The translations under genes were made by a program, and so were the position numbers. Source: G963663365 sp963663365 (GTDB taxonomy: Bacteria > Hinthialibacterota > Hinthialibacteria > Hinthialibacterales > G963663365). Taken from it: a stretch of DNA of 22,678 bases. This document shows, piece after piece, positions 1-6,560 of this stretch (positions are counted from its first letter, which is position 1; every line of letters starts with the position of its first letter). Location: positions 1 through 22,678 of the forward strand of contig CAXXIH010000007.1 in the NCBI GenBank assembly GCA_963663365.2, in the 5' to 3' direction. The notes below the pieces were generated by a model. The model was not told where the DNA came from. It did not search any database and saw nothing but the letters and a program-made list of their open reading frames with translations.

Positions 1-1
1 A

Positions 2-493
2 TGTTGTGTCGGGCTGGATGAGGATTCGGCGTTGTGGAGTTTTAATCCTCAAGATAAGAAAATCGCCCGTAAGGCCATCCAATTGCCCGATGGGAATTGG
101 CAAGCGCATAAACTCAACTGGGCCCGTGATCCGAACAACGGATATTTATATGTAACGGATGCGGATGGCGCATTGTACCGGTTGGATGCCGAGTGCCGAT
201 GGAGTAGATGCCTGGGACATTTGCCGCTTAACCCGCCGGGGCCAATGGCGGTTACCTATGATGGGCGTGTTTACGGTTCTTGTGGGGATGGCATCGGGCG
301 CATGTTTGAATACGATCCCCGGGCAGGAGCGGTAAAAGATCTGGGCATCGCCGTCTCGGTAATCGAGCGCCGACGGTATGGTTATGTTTATGGCTGTGCT
401 GTTACCGGCAAAAATGGCGAAATTCTATTCGGCGAGGATGATGAGTCAGGGCATTTGTGGCTTTATTTCCCCAAAATACTCCCACTCTCATAA
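2..493 (+). CDS. C-terminal part of a beta-propeller-like protein (5' end outside window)
   Basis: The reading frame is open to the left edge from base 2, so the gene starts outside the window and only about 163 C-terminal residues are seen. A TTG at 32 is not a convincing start because the frame continues upstream. The visible part has repeated short strand-turn units of propeller type: YLYVTDADGALYRLD, then GPMAVTYDGRVYGSCGDG, then YGCAVTGKNGEILFGED, ending in GHLWLYFP. Each looks like one blade of a beta-propeller, as in SMP-30/gluconolactonase-like or PQQ/NHL-like proteins. No catalytic residues can be assigned, and the N-terminus that would show a signal peptide is missing. It converges on the minus-strand oxidoreductase at 529 with only 35 bases between, and no clear terminator hairpin is seen there. 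The exact family is unknown; the beta-propeller call is an inference from the repeat pattern. Confidence 0.72.
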   Translation, partial: CCVGLDEDSALWSFNPQDKKIARKAIQLPDGNWQAHKLNWARDPNNGYLYVTDADGALYRLDAECRWSRCLGHLPLNPPGPMAVTYDGRVYGSCGDGIGRMFEYDPRAGAVKDLGIAVSVIERRRYGYVYGCAVTGKNGEILFGEDDESGHLWLYFPKILPLS

Positions 494-528
494 CTTCTTA
501 CCGGTAATCGCACAGCAAAGGGCTTCTT

Positions 529-1884
529 TCATACCTCTTCGGGAATCACGTAGGGTTCCCGGTAGTTGCGTTTGAGTAGAGCGCTGGCTTCTTCGTTGTC
601 GATAATGGTTTCAGTCTTCGGATCGAAACGTAACTTTTGCCCACCTATTCTGTACGAGATATTCCCCAGATGAATTAGGCATGCCGTGTAGTGGCCGTCT
701 TCGATATCAGCGTTGGGGCGTTTTCTTGTTCTCATGCAGTCGATAAAGTTTCCGATGTGCTCGTCGTTCGGGAAACGGCCGTGCACTTCAGCGGTGACTT
801 CTCCATTGGTTGTGAAGGCTTGCCATCCACCGCCGTGCCTGCCGATAATCATCAGCTCTTTTGTTCCATACAGTTCGATTCTTGTTGAGTTTTGCGGCCA
901 ATACGGGAATATGTCTTTGTCGCGCATATCCACGGGGGTTTTGCTCATATAGGGAGCGTATTGGGTCATGTCGAAAGTCATAACCATGTCATCGAACTTA
1001 AATGACGCCACTTGAGTATCGGGTGTTTCGCGGTCGTCATCAAAGGCCAAATTCCCACCTGTACAATGGATTTCTGTTGGCGCCTTTTTGTCGATAAGCC
1101 AACGGGCAAGATCGAATTGGTGACTGCCGTCATTCCCGAAATCGCCTCCGCAAAAATCCCATTTGTTGTACCACCCCTGGCGCATGGTCTGTTCATTATA
1201 CGGACGCAAGGGAGCGGGGCCCAACCAGCGGTCAAAGTCAACATTATCCGGCTTTTCTCCATCTGGTTTGTCATAGTACGGACTTCCCGATTTGAGGTTG
1301 TAGACTTTGCAAAGATGAATGGCGCCAAGTTTGCCGCTCTTGATGTAATCGATTGCCTTTAGACAATATTCGCCGCTTCGGGTTTGGGTTCCCACCTGGA
1401 CCACACGTTTGTATTTCCGGGAGGCTTCGACCATTTTCCGGCCTTCCCATAAGTTGTGTGAAGCCGGTTTTTCCACATAAACGTCTTTTCCGGCTTGGCA
1501 GGCAAAGATCGTTGCCGGGCCGTGCCAATGATCCGGCGTTGCCACAATAACCGCATCCACCTCGTTATCGTCAAGCACCTTTCGGTAATCATCAACTTTA
1601 TGTATAGGAGTTTTCTGTTCTCCCTTAATTAAAGAAAAAACATCATTCCCGCGCCGGCCATCCGCATCGCATAGATATTTCACATCGACATCGGGGCGAA
1701 TCGCAAAACGTTTTGCCAGAAAAGACCCCCGGCCGCCGGTTCCGATAACGCCAACAACGATCTTCTCGTTGGCTGAAAATGATTCCGAAGGATTGGTTGC
1801 GATGAGCAACCCTGTGCCGAGTGTGGCTCCGGCCAGGCTCTTAGCGGATGTATCCAGAAAATTCCTGCGGTTGATGTTTTTCAT
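529..1884 (-). CDS. Tat-exported Gfo/Idh/MocA family oxidoreductase (paralog 1)
   Basis: NAD(P)-dependent oxidoreductase of the Gfo/Idh/MocA family, about 451 residues, predicted to be exported folded by the twin-arginine pathway. I chose the ATG at 1884: AGGGAG lies about 8 bases upstream, and the protein then begins MKNINRRNFL with the RR motif at residues 6-7 and a hydrophobic stretch to about residue 30. The frame extends 16 codons further up but with no better start. The Rossmann glycine motif GVIGTGGRG is at about 45-53, an acidic residue ends the second strand (LCDAD), DHWHG is at about 118-122, and the family EKP motif at 138-140 carries the usual catalytic lysine. The C-terminal half is the alpha/beta substrate domain. 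It is closely similar along its length to the gene at 4212-5564. Substrate is unknown; some Tat-exported members (GH109) are NAD-dependent glycosidases, so redox chemistry or glycan cleavage are both possible. Confidence 0.93.
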   Translation of the reverse strand: MKNINRRNFLDTSAKSLAGATLGTGLLIATNPSESFSANEKIVVGVIGTGGRGSFLAKRFAIRPDVDVKYLCDADGRRGNDVFSLIKGEQKTPIHKVDDYRKVLDDNEVDAVIVATPDHWHGPATIFACQAGKDVYVEKPASHNLWEGRKMVEASRKYKRVVQVGTQTRSGEYCLKAIDYIKSGKLGAIHLCKVYNLKSGSPYYDKPDGEKPDNVDFDRWLGPAPLRPYNEQTMRQGWYNKWDFCGGDFGNDGSHQFDLARWLIDKKAPTEIHCTGGNLAFDDDRETPDTQVASFKFDDMVMTFDMTQYAPYMSKTPVDMRDKDIFPYWPQNSTRIELYGTKELMIIGRHGGGWQAFTTNGEVTAEVHGRFPNDEHIGNFIDCMRTRKRPNADIEDGHYTACLIHLGNISYRIGGQKLRFDPKTETIIDNEEASALLKRNYREPYVIPEEV

Positions 1885-1967
1885 TATTCGATCTCCCTGC
1901 GAATCCCATATGCCGAAAAAATAGACTGTCATCTACACTTCCACGCCAATTAGCGGAAGCCAAATTA

Positions 1968-1996
1968 ACGATACGTGCAGGTCTTATGGGTGTCAA
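1968..1996 (-). promoter_or_regulatory. Candidate sigma-70-type promoter for the 529-1884 oxidoreductase
   Basis: On the minus strand a perfect TTGACA (1996-1991) is followed by a 17-base spacer and TATCGT (1973-1968), a 4/6 match to the -10 consensus. Transcription would start near 1960 and give a leader of about 75 bases before the ATG at 1884. Read directly from sequence; promoter function is an inference. Confidence 0.55.
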
Positions 1997-2079
1997 CTTG
2001 TATACGTGGGTGGTCTTTGAGGTTCGATTAAAACAGAATTGATGTTACTGTATACCAGGCCACAACATGGGGGTATGTA

Positions 2080-3042
2080 ATGAAGATATCGTTCTCTCCT
2101 TCTGTATATGAACACGCCGCGGCTTTAATCCAACGGTCGCCTTGGGATGTTTCACGAGATCCGGAATTACTTTATGAAGGTCATAAGGCTGCATTCCTTC
2201 TTTACCGGCATGTGCCGATTGTTTTAGGGATTGATATCTATAATTTGGAAGCCGAAGCCTACGGCGCGAAGATTTCCGTTCCGACCGGAAATGGAATCCC
2301 GGCGATTAGCGGCTCCTTGGTCGGCTCCGTGAATGAGGGGCGGGCCTTGCCACCTTACAATCCGGCCAAAGATGGGCGTATCGCCATGCTTTTGGAAGTG
2401 GGACAACGTCTGGCCAAGGAGTTGCCTGATGCCGACGTGCGTATTCCGGTCAGCGGACCTTTTTCAATCGCAGTTAGTTTGCGGGGGATGACGGAATTTC
2501 TTGAGGATGTTTGTTTGTATCCACAAGAGGTCAAAGCGTGGTTGATGCAGTTGGCCGAGAATCAGGGGAATTTCATTCAGGCGATTGTAGAGAGCGGCCT
2601 GGATGTGGCTTTCTTTGAGTCAGCGGCCACACCACCTCTGTTGCCGCCCCATCTGTTCCATGAGCTCGAATTGCCTGCTTTGCAGCGCGTGATGAAACTG
2701 GCTGAGGATTGCTTAGGACATGCGGTGCCCTGTGTTATTGGTGGCAATACAACGCCGATTTTGGAGGATATTCTCTCCACGGGTACGAGTTATGTGGTCT
2801 GCCCGGCTGAAACGGACCAGGAAGCCTTTTTGAAAAAGATGGTAAACAATCCTGAAGTTATGGTCCGTATCAATCTGGAATCGGACACGGTGGCGCGTGG
2901 ACCGCGTGAAGCGATTCATGCAGGGATTGACCGTGTTTTGGAGCTGAGCCGCTACCATGCCAATTGTCTGATGGGAACAGGCGCGATGCCGTACGAAACT
3001 CCACCCGAACATATTGAATGGATTCGTGAGTATATCTCCTGA
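2080..3042 (+). CDS. URO-D superfamily protein (uroporphyrinogen decarboxylase / MtaA-like fold), zinc ligands absent
   Basis: A 320-residue cytoplasmic protein of the uroporphyrinogen decarboxylase superfamily, which includes HemE and the corrinoid methyltransferases MtaA and CmuA. Recognisable parts are the SAATPPLLPPHLF segment at about 181-193, the GGNTTPILEDI loop at about 221-231 and the final PYETPPEHI near 304-312. In MtaA-type enzymes an H-x-C motif stands just before the loop and a further Cys near the C-terminus, together binding zinc. Here the loop reads CVIGGNT, so the His and Cys positions are Val and Gly, and the C-terminal site reads GTGAMP without Cys. It is therefore unlikely to be a standard methylcobamide:CoM methyltransferase, and is too far from HemE for a confident heme role. 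It starts at ATG 2080 without a strong ribosome binding site. It is transcribed divergently from the oxidoreductase at 529-1884. Actual reaction unknown. Confidence 0.85.
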   Translation: MKISFSPSVYEHAAALIQRSPWDVSRDPELLYEGHKAAFLLYRHVPIVLGIDIYNLEAEAYGAKISVPTGNGIPAISGSLVGSVNEGRALPPYNPAKDGRIAMLLEVGQRLAKELPDADVRIPVSGPFSIAVSLRGMTEFLEDVCLYPQEVKAWLMQLAENQGNFIQAIVESGLDVAFFESAATPPLLPPHLFHELELPALQRVMKLAEDCLGHAVPCVIGGNTTPILEDILSTGTSYVVCPAETDQEAFLKKMVNNPEVMVRINLESDTVARGPREAIHAGIDRVLELSRYHANCLMGTGAMPYETPPEHIEWIREYIS

Positions 3043-3090
3043 GAATGTAAGCGTGAGCGGACTGTCTAGTTGTCATTTATACAAATGAAT

Positions 3091-3147
3091 GACCGGCAAT
3101 ACTGTTTACGCTGTATCGAAACGGCAAGGACTTACCGGTCTTTTTTT
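3091..3147 (+). terminator. Possible rho-independent terminator after the URO-D gene
   Basis: GACCGG (3091-3096) can pair with CCGGTC (3135-3140), which is followed directly by seven T residues (3141-3147). The loop is long (38 bases), so the structure is weak unless the loop folds further. It lies between two convergent genes, where a terminator is expected. Confidence 0.35.
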
Positions 3148-3152
3148 GGGGG

Positions 3153-4103
3153 CTATTCGTTCTTGGTTTCTTCGATGAAGTTTTCATAAAGATCCAAAGC
3201 GTCTTGATCTGTGATGCCTTTTGTTACCACCAAACGGAGCCGGGCGTGTACGGTTTGGCCTCTGGGCACATCCTCTCCGAAAAACGACTGATAGACCGAA
3301 AAATGTCCGGCCACACCATCCGGCGGATCCATATTGTAGGGGCTGGTCATACCAAAGCATGATTCAGGACGTGCCATCCACACCAAAGCGAAGTTGTTTT
3401 TTGTGTCGCGCTTAATATAGACCGGTTTGGCCATATATTGCGCGACCGAGAACTGGACAGGATGCATGCCCAGCGCCCAACGTTCACCGAAATACAGCTG
3501 TGCAGTTTGCGCATCGCGTGGAAACGCCAAATAAGTGCCTTCGACCAATGGACTTGCATCAACTGCCAGAAACCGGTCTTTTAGCGGTTCATGCAATGGA
3601 TCTTTGGTATACATGTATCCTTTGAAATTCTTATTCACATAAGAAGAAAGAAAAACCTCAAAATCGGGAAGGTCTTTGGTTGTCTGCACTGAGAATTCCA
3701 GATCGAGAATGTTTGAAGTTTTCCAACGATAGATCGCGGTCATCGAAAACGGCAGTTGGTCAGTCATTGGCCAGTGGATTTTGGCCGCACCATCCTCCAA
3801 TTCCTCGGCATATTTAACCGCGTTCCGGGCTGTGTCGCCCCAACGTTTGTCTGTCGTGAAAATTCGGTAAAAACTGAGGATGCCCGGATTTGTGCCGCCA
3901 TAAGCGAGATCGATACCGCTGGCGACGTCAATGAATACAGGCATGCCCTGGGATTCTTGGTCAGCCCGCAATGTGCCTTTAATAACCCCCGTATCAAAAG
4001 AGAACATACCTTTCTCGGTGTATGTAAAACGTAAGTTCTCTTCGGCAGCGCAGGCTGTTATTGCCGAAAACAAAAGCAGGATAAGGCTCATTTTTGCGGT
4101 CAT
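3153..4103 (-). CDS. Secreted protein or lipoprotein of unknown function, possible carbohydrate-related beta-sandwich
   Basis: About 316 residues with an N-terminal export signal: MTAKMSL, a hydrophobic run to about residue 16, then ITAC at 15-18, which fits a lipobox with Cys18; cleavage by signal peptidase I after the following AA is also possible. I chose the ATG at 4103 because GGGGA lies about 8-9 bases upstream and it gives a compact signal peptide; in-frame ATG 4118 and TTG 4124 lack a clear ribosome binding site. The rest is strand-rich with many aromatic residues, for example FSFDTGVIKGTL, AIYRWKTSNILDLEFSV and HARLRLVVTKGI, the pattern of a galactose-mutarotase-like or carbohydrate-binding beta-sandwich. 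I do not recognise a named family. It lies 108 bases downstream of the oxidoreductase at 4212-5564 in the same direction and may be co-transcribed. Function unknown; a role with the exported oxidoreductase is inferred from position only. Confidence 0.8.
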   Translation of the reverse strand: MTAKMSLILLLFSAITACAAEENLRFTYTEKGMFSFDTGVIKGTLRADQESQGMPVFIDVASGIDLAYGGTNPGILSFYRIFTTDKRWGDTARNAVKYAEELEDGAAKIHWPMTDQLPFSMTAIYRWKTSNILDLEFSVQTTKDLPDFEVFLSSYVNKNFKGYMYTKDPLHEPLKDRFLAVDASPLVEGTYLAFPRDAQTAQLYFGERWALGMHPVQFSVAQYMAKPVYIKRDTKNNFALVWMARPESCFGMTSPYNMDPPDGVAGHFSVYQSFFGEDVPRGQTVHARLRLVVTKGITDQDALDLYENFIEETKNE

Positions 4104-4211
4104 GAGTGGTTTCCCCATTCTCAAGTATTTATTGAGTCAAAGGATTGTACCCTTTTACCGCTCCAAATGCATCAGGCGCCGAATATTCCTATACGCCAAC
4201 TGATTGTGGAG

Positions 4212-5564
4212 TTATACGCGCTCGGGAATAACATAGGGTTTGCGGTATTTTCGTTTGAGCAGTTGGTTGGCCCGGCGGTCGTTGAAACGTTCTTTTTCCG
4301 GATCGAAATCCAGAGTCGAACCTTCACCTACACGCAATGCAATACTGGCTAAATGGATCAGGCATGCACTGTAGTGGCCAATGGCAATGTCGGCATTGGG
4401 TTGTTTACGGCTGCGGATGCAATCCAAGAAATTTTGTTTATGGAGGTGATCGGGTACACGTCCGTATTCTTGTGCCACGACTTTACCTCTGCCCGTAAAT
4501 ACTTGCCATCCTCCGCCGTGCCGCCCCACGATCATCATGCCCTCTGTTCCGTAAAGTTCGATTCGTGTTGCATTTTGCGGCCAATACGGGAACAAGTCGC
4601 CATTCCGAATATCGTCGTCGGTCTTGCTCATATAATTGGCGTATTGAGTCAACTCAAAAGTCATGACCAAATCGCCGTAATCATATGTAGTTACCAGCGT
4701 GGCCGGTACTTGGCGGTCATCGTTGAATGGATAGGTCCCCCCCGTGCTATGTACCCGGGTGGGGAGATCCTTACCGATAAGCCATCGAGCCAGGTCGAGC
4801 TGGTGTGCGCCGTCATCCGCCAGGTCGCCGGCGGTGTAATCCCAGAATAATTTCCAGCCATCTCGAACATCCGGATTGAATGGCCGTTTGGGCGCCGGGC
4901 CAAGCCACAAGTCCCAATCTAAATTGGCCGGTGTAGGTTGGTCCGGGCCGATGTGGAACGGCTTGCCTCCTTTGAGATTGTAAACTTTGCACAAATGAAT
5001 GGTGCCCAGTTTGCCACTCTCGATATAGTCTTTGGCCTTTTGGTTGTAGGGCGCACTGCGGTTTTGTGTGCCGCATTGAACGACACGCTTGTATTTCCGT
5101 GCCGCTTCGACCATTTTCCGGCCTTCCCAAATATTGTGGGATATCGGTTTTTCGACATAAACGTCTTTTCCTGCTTGGCAGGCCCATACTTCTGCCAAGC
5201 CATGCCAATGGTCGTTGGTGGCGATGAGGACTACATCCACAGCAGGATCATCTAGGATATAGCGCATGTCTTGGACAAATTTTGGACGGCGGCCTTGGTT
5301 GTTCTCCAACTTTGTGGCCAATTCAGAGACTCCCTCACGTTCGCTGTCGACATCGCAAAGATAGGCAATCTCAACTTCCGGGAAGTTGGCAAATCCTCGA
5401 GTCAATGCCTTTCCGCGTCCACCCGTACCGATGCAACCGATCACAATCTTTTCACTGGCTGAAACCGCCTTTTGAGCAGATGTCAAAATTGTGGCGCCTG
5501 CCGAGAGTGCTGTTATCTTCTGGGCCGATTGGTTGAGGAAATGCCGCCGGTTGATTTTGCTCAT
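4212..5564 (-). CDS. Tat-exported Gfo/Idh/MocA family oxidoreductase (paralog 2)
   Basis: A 450-residue NAD(P)-dependent oxidoreductase of the Gfo/Idh/MocA family with a twin-arginine signal: MSKINRRHFL at the N-terminus, RR at 6-7, then a mild hydrophobic stretch to about residue 36. AGGAAG upstream of ATG 5564 supports the start, although its spacing is a little long. The Rossmann motif GCIGTGGRG is at about 43-51, DHWHG at 118-122 and the catalytic EKP at 138-140, the same positions as in the paralog at 529-1884. The two share long blocks, including WEGRKMVEA, TRIELYGT, GRHGGGWQ and a PYVIPE tail, so they probably arose by duplication. Differences lie in the region after the Rossmann domain and around the substrate pocket, so substrates may differ. 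The secreted protein at 3153-4103 follows in the same direction. Substrate unknown; an NAD-assisted glycosidase mechanism as in GH109 is an alternative to simple sugar oxidation. Confidence 0.93.
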   Translation of the reverse strand: MSKINRRHFLNQSAQKITALSAGATILTSAQKAVSASEKIVIGCIGTGGRGKALTRGFANFPEVEIAYLCDVDSEREGVSELATKLENNQGRRPKFVQDMRYILDDPAVDVVLIATNDHWHGLAEVWACQAGKDVYVEKPISHNIWEGRKMVEAARKYKRVVQCGTQNRSAPYNQKAKDYIESGKLGTIHLCKVYNLKGGKPFHIGPDQPTPANLDWDLWLGPAPKRPFNPDVRDGWKLFWDYTAGDLADDGAHQLDLARWLIGKDLPTRVHSTGGTYPFNDDRQVPATLVTTYDYGDLVMTFELTQYANYMSKTDDDIRNGDLFPYWPQNATRIELYGTEGMMIVGRHGGGWQVFTGRGKVVAQEYGRVPDHLHKQNFLDCIRSRKQPNADIAIGHYSACLIHLASIALRVGEGSTLDFDPEKERFNDRRANQLLKRKYRKPYVIPERV

Positions 5565-5633
5565 CTTGTTTATCTTCTTCCTGGGTTTTCAAATACGCAT
5601 TCAATCCGCGTGAAGTGTCTTGTTCCTGTGTAA

Positions 5634-5662
5634 ACCCTAGAAAATGCCTTTCTAACTGTCAA
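5634..5662 (-). promoter_or_regulatory. Candidate promoter for the 4212-5564 oxidoreductase
   Basis: The minus strand has a perfect TTGACA (5662-5657), a 17-base spacer and TAGGGT (5639-5634), a poor -10 with 3/6 matches. The layout is the same as for the paralog promoter at 1968-1996. The weak -10 suggests an activator or another sigma factor, if this is the promoter at all. Confidence 0.42.
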
Positions 5663-5718
5663 CATGAAAATTGGTGATTCGGATTCTTTTAAGGGATTTG
5701 GGTTGTATGGCGGTTGAG

Positions 5719-5746
5719 TTCAAGTCACATCAGTTCTTGTTACAAT
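5719..5746 (+). promoter_or_regulatory. Candidate extended -10 promoter for the SRAP gene
   Basis: TACAAT (5741-5746) is preceded by TGT (5738-5740), an extended -10 element. TTCAAG (5719-5724) stands 16 bases upstream as a weak -35. The element lies about 35 bases before the SRAP start codon. No obvious LexA box was seen nearby. Confidence 0.45.
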
Positions 5747-5780
5747 GAGTTAAGCCCGGCAATTGAGGAATACGCCTTTT

Positions 5781-6473
5781 ATGTGTGGCAGGTATAGCAT
5801 TACGCAGAAAATAGAAGTGTTGCAGGATCGGTTTGATATCGGCCCGGCGGGAATTGCCGTGCCACCCCGCTACAACATCGCCCCGGGACAGAGTGCGCCG
5901 GTTGTACTGATGCAGGATGGACGCCGTGTGCTAACAACCATGCAGTGGGGCCTTGTCCCTTCATGGGCAAAAGACGCTTCGATCGGCAATAAGATGATTA
6001 ACGCCCGGGGCGAAAGTGTTGATGAAAAACCGAGCTTTAAGAAGGCATTTGCTCAACGGCGTTGTTTGGTGATTGCCGATGGTTTTTATGAGTGGCGAAA
6101 GGAGCCAGGCCGTCGTCAAAAGGTTCCCATGTGCATTCAACTAAAAAACCATGAGCCATTTGCTATGGCCGGCTTATGGGAGCGTTGGCAAACCCCCGAT
6201 GGTGACGATTTAACCACCTATACGATAATTACGACTTCGGCCAATGAATTGCTCGCAGATCTTCATCTCCGCATGCCGGTAATTTTAAGTCCGGATGACG
6301 AAACTTTGTGGCTTGAATCGGGCACGGATGCTGAACGGTTGAAACAGCTTCTCAAACCTTATCCCGGCGAGAGAATGGCCTTTTATCCCATCTCAAACTA
6401 TATCAACTCACCCGCAAATGAGGGGCCGCAATGTATCGAACCGGTTCGTGCCGCACAGACCGGTTTATTCTGA
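5781..6473 (+). CDS. SRAP-domain protein (YedK/HMCES family), abasic-site DNA-protein crosslink protein
   Basis: A 230-residue SOS response-associated peptidase (SRAP) family protein. Family members such as E. coli YedK and human HMCES protect single-stranded DNA by forming a thiazolidine link between Cys2 and abasic sites. The start must be ATG 5781, not the upstream in-frame TTG at 5763, because Cys2 (MCGRYS) has to become the N-terminal residue after Met removal; GAGGAA about 10 bases upstream agrees. The other active-site residues are all visible: Asn74 in NARGE (74-78), Glu104 in DGFYEW and His162 in LHLRMP, close to the YedK positions 75, 105 and 160. Length is normal for the family. 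It acts in the cytoplasm on DNA. It stands alone between a divergent oxidoreductase and the RND operon, with its own likely promoter, so there is no visible functional link to the sugar genes. Confidence 0.96.
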   Translation: MCGRYSITQKIEVLQDRFDIGPAGIAVPPRYNIAPGQSAPVVLMQDGRRVLTTMQWGLVPSWAKDASIGNKMINARGESVDEKPSFKKAFAQRRCLVIADGFYEWRKEPGRRQKVPMCIQLKNHEPFAMAGLWERWQTPDGDDLTTYTIITTSANELLADLHLRMPVILSPDDETLWLESGTDAERLKQLLKPYPGERMAFYPISNYINSPANEGPQCIEPVRAAQTGLF

Positions 6474-6506
6474 AATGTGGCTGTCTCCCAAAGTTCCCGC
6501 CTAATG

Positions 6507-6515
6507 TGTTATAGT
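6507..6515 (+). promoter_or_regulatory. Candidate extended -10 element for the RND efflux operon
   Basis: TGTTATAGT gives a TGn extension plus TATAGT (6510-6515), a 5/6 match to the -10 consensus, 45 bases before the adaptor start codon. No good -35 is seen 16-18 bases upstream, which is tolerated for extended -10 promoters. A tandem repeat overlaps it. Confidence 0.42.
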
Positions 6516-6532
6516 CAAAGGACATAGTCAAA
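6511..6532 (+). repeat. Tandem 9-bp direct repeat ATAGTCAAA at the RND operon promoter
   Basis: ATAGTCAAA occurs at 6511-6519 and again at 6524-6532, a 13-base period. The first copy overlaps the candidate -10 element and the second lies in the early leader, a position suited to a repressor. The repeat is directly visible; its operator role is an inference and no regulator gene is next to it. Confidence 0.5.
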
Positions 6533-6560
6533 AATGACCTTATGATGGCTTGCTACGACC

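Noticed and set aside
1885..1932. 16-codon extension of the first oxidoreductase
   Set aside because: It would put a non-signal sequence in front of the Tat motif, and the ATG at 1884 has a well-spaced AGGGAG.
4120..4136. CTCAA/TTGAG hairpin between the second oxidoreductase and the secreted protein as a terminator
   Set aside because: Only five base pairs, AT-rich, and no T-run, so it is unlikely to stop transcription.
4353..4850. 165-codon plus-strand open frame inside the second oxidoreductase
   Set aside because: It lies fully antisense to a conserved family gene. The similar antisense frame in the paralog is explained by shared coding sequence.
5763..5780. TTG start for the SRAP gene adding six residues
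   Set aside because: SRAP chemistry needs Cys at position 2 of the initial protein; the ATG at 5781 gives MCGRYS with a ribosome binding site.
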